Shown: positions 62,994 through 64,000 of the stretch, one piece after another
Layout: every line of letters starts with the position of its first letter
Numbering within the stretch: position 1 is the stretch's first letter
Assembly (NCBI RefSeq): GCF_001310895.1
Contig: NZ_BAZS01000015.1
Span: 18,148 to 82,147 of the forward strand
From: Virgibacillus halodenitrificans JCM 12304
GTDB taxonomy: Bacteria > Bacillota > Bacilli > Bacillales > Amphibacillaceae
Reading direction: 5' to 3'
Length of the DNA: 64,000 bases
The notes under the pieces: generated by a model
Seen by the model: only the letters and a program-made list of their open reading frames with translations
The model's database searches: none
Told to the model about the DNA's origin: nothing
Program-made: the position numbers and the translations under genes

Positions 62994-63281
62994 ATGCCGG
63001 CATGTCAAAACTGTGGAAATCCATGGTCCTGGGGCCAAACGATCAAAACATTATTTAAATTAACATGTCCTTATTGTGGCGTAAAACAATACGAGTCTGC
63101 TTCTTCTAGAATGAAAAGTAGTATGTTTATGCTTATCCCGTTACTTCTATTACCAATTAATGTCTGGTTCCAGCTGTCGTTTGTAATGGTAGCTATTACG
63201 GCTTTTTTATTAGTAGCTATCATACTTGCTTGTTATCCATTTATATTGGAGTTGTCGAATGAGAAGGAACCCTATTGGTAA
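62994..63281 (+). CDS. Zinc-ribbon membrane protein (CXXC-20-CXXC type)
   Basis: A 95-residue protein with CQNCGNPWSWGQTIKTLF and then CPYCGVKQY, two CxxC pairs 20 residues apart forming a zinc ribbon, followed by two membrane segments (FMLIPLLLLPINVWFQL and VMVAITAFLLVAIILAC). This is the TIGR04104 'CXXC-20-CXXC' family of Bacillales, of unknown function. AGGAGGTG precedes ATG. Confidence 0.85.
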   Translation: MPACQNCGNPWSWGQTIKTLFKLTCPYCGVKQYESASSRMKSSMFMLIPLLLLPINVWFQLSFVMVAITAFLLVAIILACYPFILELSNEKEPYW

Positions 63282-63345
63282 GTGCCATGAGACGACTAGA
63301 AAGCTATGTTTTTAATTCTTTAGACAAAATAGAGGAAGGAGATTT

Positions 63346-63945
63346 ATGTTGAAGAGGAGAAAAAGAAAGCTACAATTGTCTTTCCATGCGATTACTTATC
63401 TGATAATTTTTATTTTTTCATTATCTATTTATCCGACAACCAGTGATGCATGCTCATGTCTGGAGCCCGGCCCCCCAAAAGAAGAACTAAAACGCAGTTC
63501 AGCAGTGTTCGCTGGTAAAGTTATTAAACAAATAGATGAGAACGAAAATAATCTAATTCAATCATCAGCAGATCAAATTGTCACGGTTCTTAAAGTAGAT
63601 ATGACGTGGAAAGGAATAAATGAAACAGAAGTGATTGTTTATACAGAGAGAGATTCGGCAAGCTGTGGGTTTGAATTTAAAGTAAACAATTCGTATCTAG
63701 TATATGCAACGAAAAAGGATGATAAGCTTCATGTCAGCTTATGCTCCAGAACTACCGCGTTAACAGAGGCCACAGAGGATTTGACAGAACTAGGTGATGG
63801 AAAGAAGCCAACCAACCAAGTATCTGTCAATGTGAACGATGAATCTAATGAGAGTACTAATCTAGGGTTTTTTATTTATTTGGCAATAATGTTCTTGTTG
63901 CTGGGTGGCGGGTACAGGATGGTATTAAAACAAAGAAGAAATTAA
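63346..63945 (+). CDS. Surface protein with TIMP/netrin-like domain
   Basis: A 199-residue protein: signal peptide (HAITYLIIFIFSLSIYPTTS), then mature N-terminus ACSCLEPGPPKEELKRSSAV, the CxC start of TIMP-like (netrin-type) domains, with VFAGKVIKQ, VDMTWKGINETEVIVYTERD and SCGFEFKVNNSYLVYA, where paired Cys residues are expected. A C-terminal membrane segment (GFFIYLAIMFLLLGGGYRMV) is followed by basic residues. GGAAGGAG precedes ATG. The function of these bacterial TIMP-like proteins is unclear. Confidence 0.85.
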   Translation: MLKRRKRKLQLSFHAITYLIIFIFSLSIYPTTSDACSCLEPGPPKEELKRSSAVFAGKVIKQIDENENNLIQSSADQIVTVLKVDMTWKGINETEVIVYTERDSASCGFEFKVNNSYLVYATKKDDKLHVSLCSRTTALTEATEDLTELGDGKKPTNQVSVNVNDESNESTNLGFFIYLAIMFLLLGGGYRMVLKQRRN

Positions 63946-63968
63946 TTTCAGCTGAAAAAGGAAGGGAT

Positions 63969-64000
63969 ATGTTGTACAAAAGATTAAGATCATTTTTATC
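63969..64000 (+). CDS. Start of a further gene (partial)
   Basis: ATG at 63969, preceded by GGAAGGG, opens a frame MLYKRLRSFL that runs off the right edge. The gap to the previous stop is 23 bases. Too short to identify. Confidence 0.45.
   Translation, partial: MLYKRLRSFL

Overview
The window looks like a chromosomal segment of a low-GC, Gram-positive, endospore-forming member of the Bacillaceae. Evidence is the GerA/GerB/GerC-type germinant receptor operon, A/T-rich codons with strong AGGAGG-like ribosome sites, many lipoproteins with a Bacillus-style lipobox, an S-box (SAM-I) riboswitch, Zur-type boxes and a GsiB-like stress protein. Several genes resemble Bacillus subtilis yfiB, yfmM, yfmJ, ylmA and yjzC in sequence. 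A halotolerant Oceanobacillus/Virgibacillus-like genus is my guess; the window cannot prove it.

Layout. 1-2.75 kb: heterodimeric ABC exporter (minus strand, the second gene runs off the left edge). 3.2 kb: tRNA-Val(GAC). 3.5-5.6 kb: large catalase. 5.8-7.15 kb: zinc-binding lipoprotein behind three Zur-like boxes. 7.4-11.6 kb: small single genes (lipoprotein, PH-domain protein, two GNAT acetyltransferases, aminoglycoside-adenylyltransferase-like protein, DUF2332). 11.9-15.9 kb: methionine module, an MtnE-like aminotransferase followed by promoter, S-box, terminator and metNIQ, with metQ frameshifted. 16-25.7 kb: cell-envelope proteins of poorly known function, a membrane-anchored GDPD and a nucleotidyltransferase. 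25.9-31.7 kb: an accessory cluster of three tandem paralogous lipoproteins, a broken lipase-like (DUF6792-like) gene, a small helical protein and a broken OmpA-like lipoprotein. 31.9-36 kb: YjzC-like and GsiB-like small proteins, ABC-F protein, GNAT. 36-42.5 kb: secreted GDPD behind a PhoP-like box, YfmJ-like oxidoreductase, VOC protein, two GNATs, a frameshifted FAD monooxygenase, a membrane-anchored protein. 42.7-49.9 kb: glycogen cluster, a GH15-type protein followed by glgB-C-D-A. 50.3-54 kb: germination receptor operon. 54-64 kb: YlmA-like ATPase, lipoproteins, a TctB/TctA-like pair, Nudix protein, malate:quinone oxidoreductase, BNR-repeat protein, small membrane proteins and a TIMP-like protein.

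The most striking structure is not a gene. Eight intergenic stretches carry a 7-base core (GTCTCGG/GTCGCGG, or GTCTCAG/TCTCTCA, on one strand or the other) repeated every 21 bases (sometimes 20) for 7-11 units, with variable spacer sequence. Three more intergenic stretches carry a second core, CTGCNGAT(T/A) or GGCGGATT, every 20 bases. Spacing near two helical turns puts every core on the same face of the DNA. These arrays explain most of the long intergenic regions and give rise to spurious open frames. No insertion sequence, prophage or CRISPR array was seen.

Four genes in 64 kb (metQ, the lipase-like gene, the OmpA-like lipoprotein, the FAD monooxygenase) are each interrupted by one frameshift while both halves stay well conserved. 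This suggests either very recent inactivation or base-level errors in the assembly.
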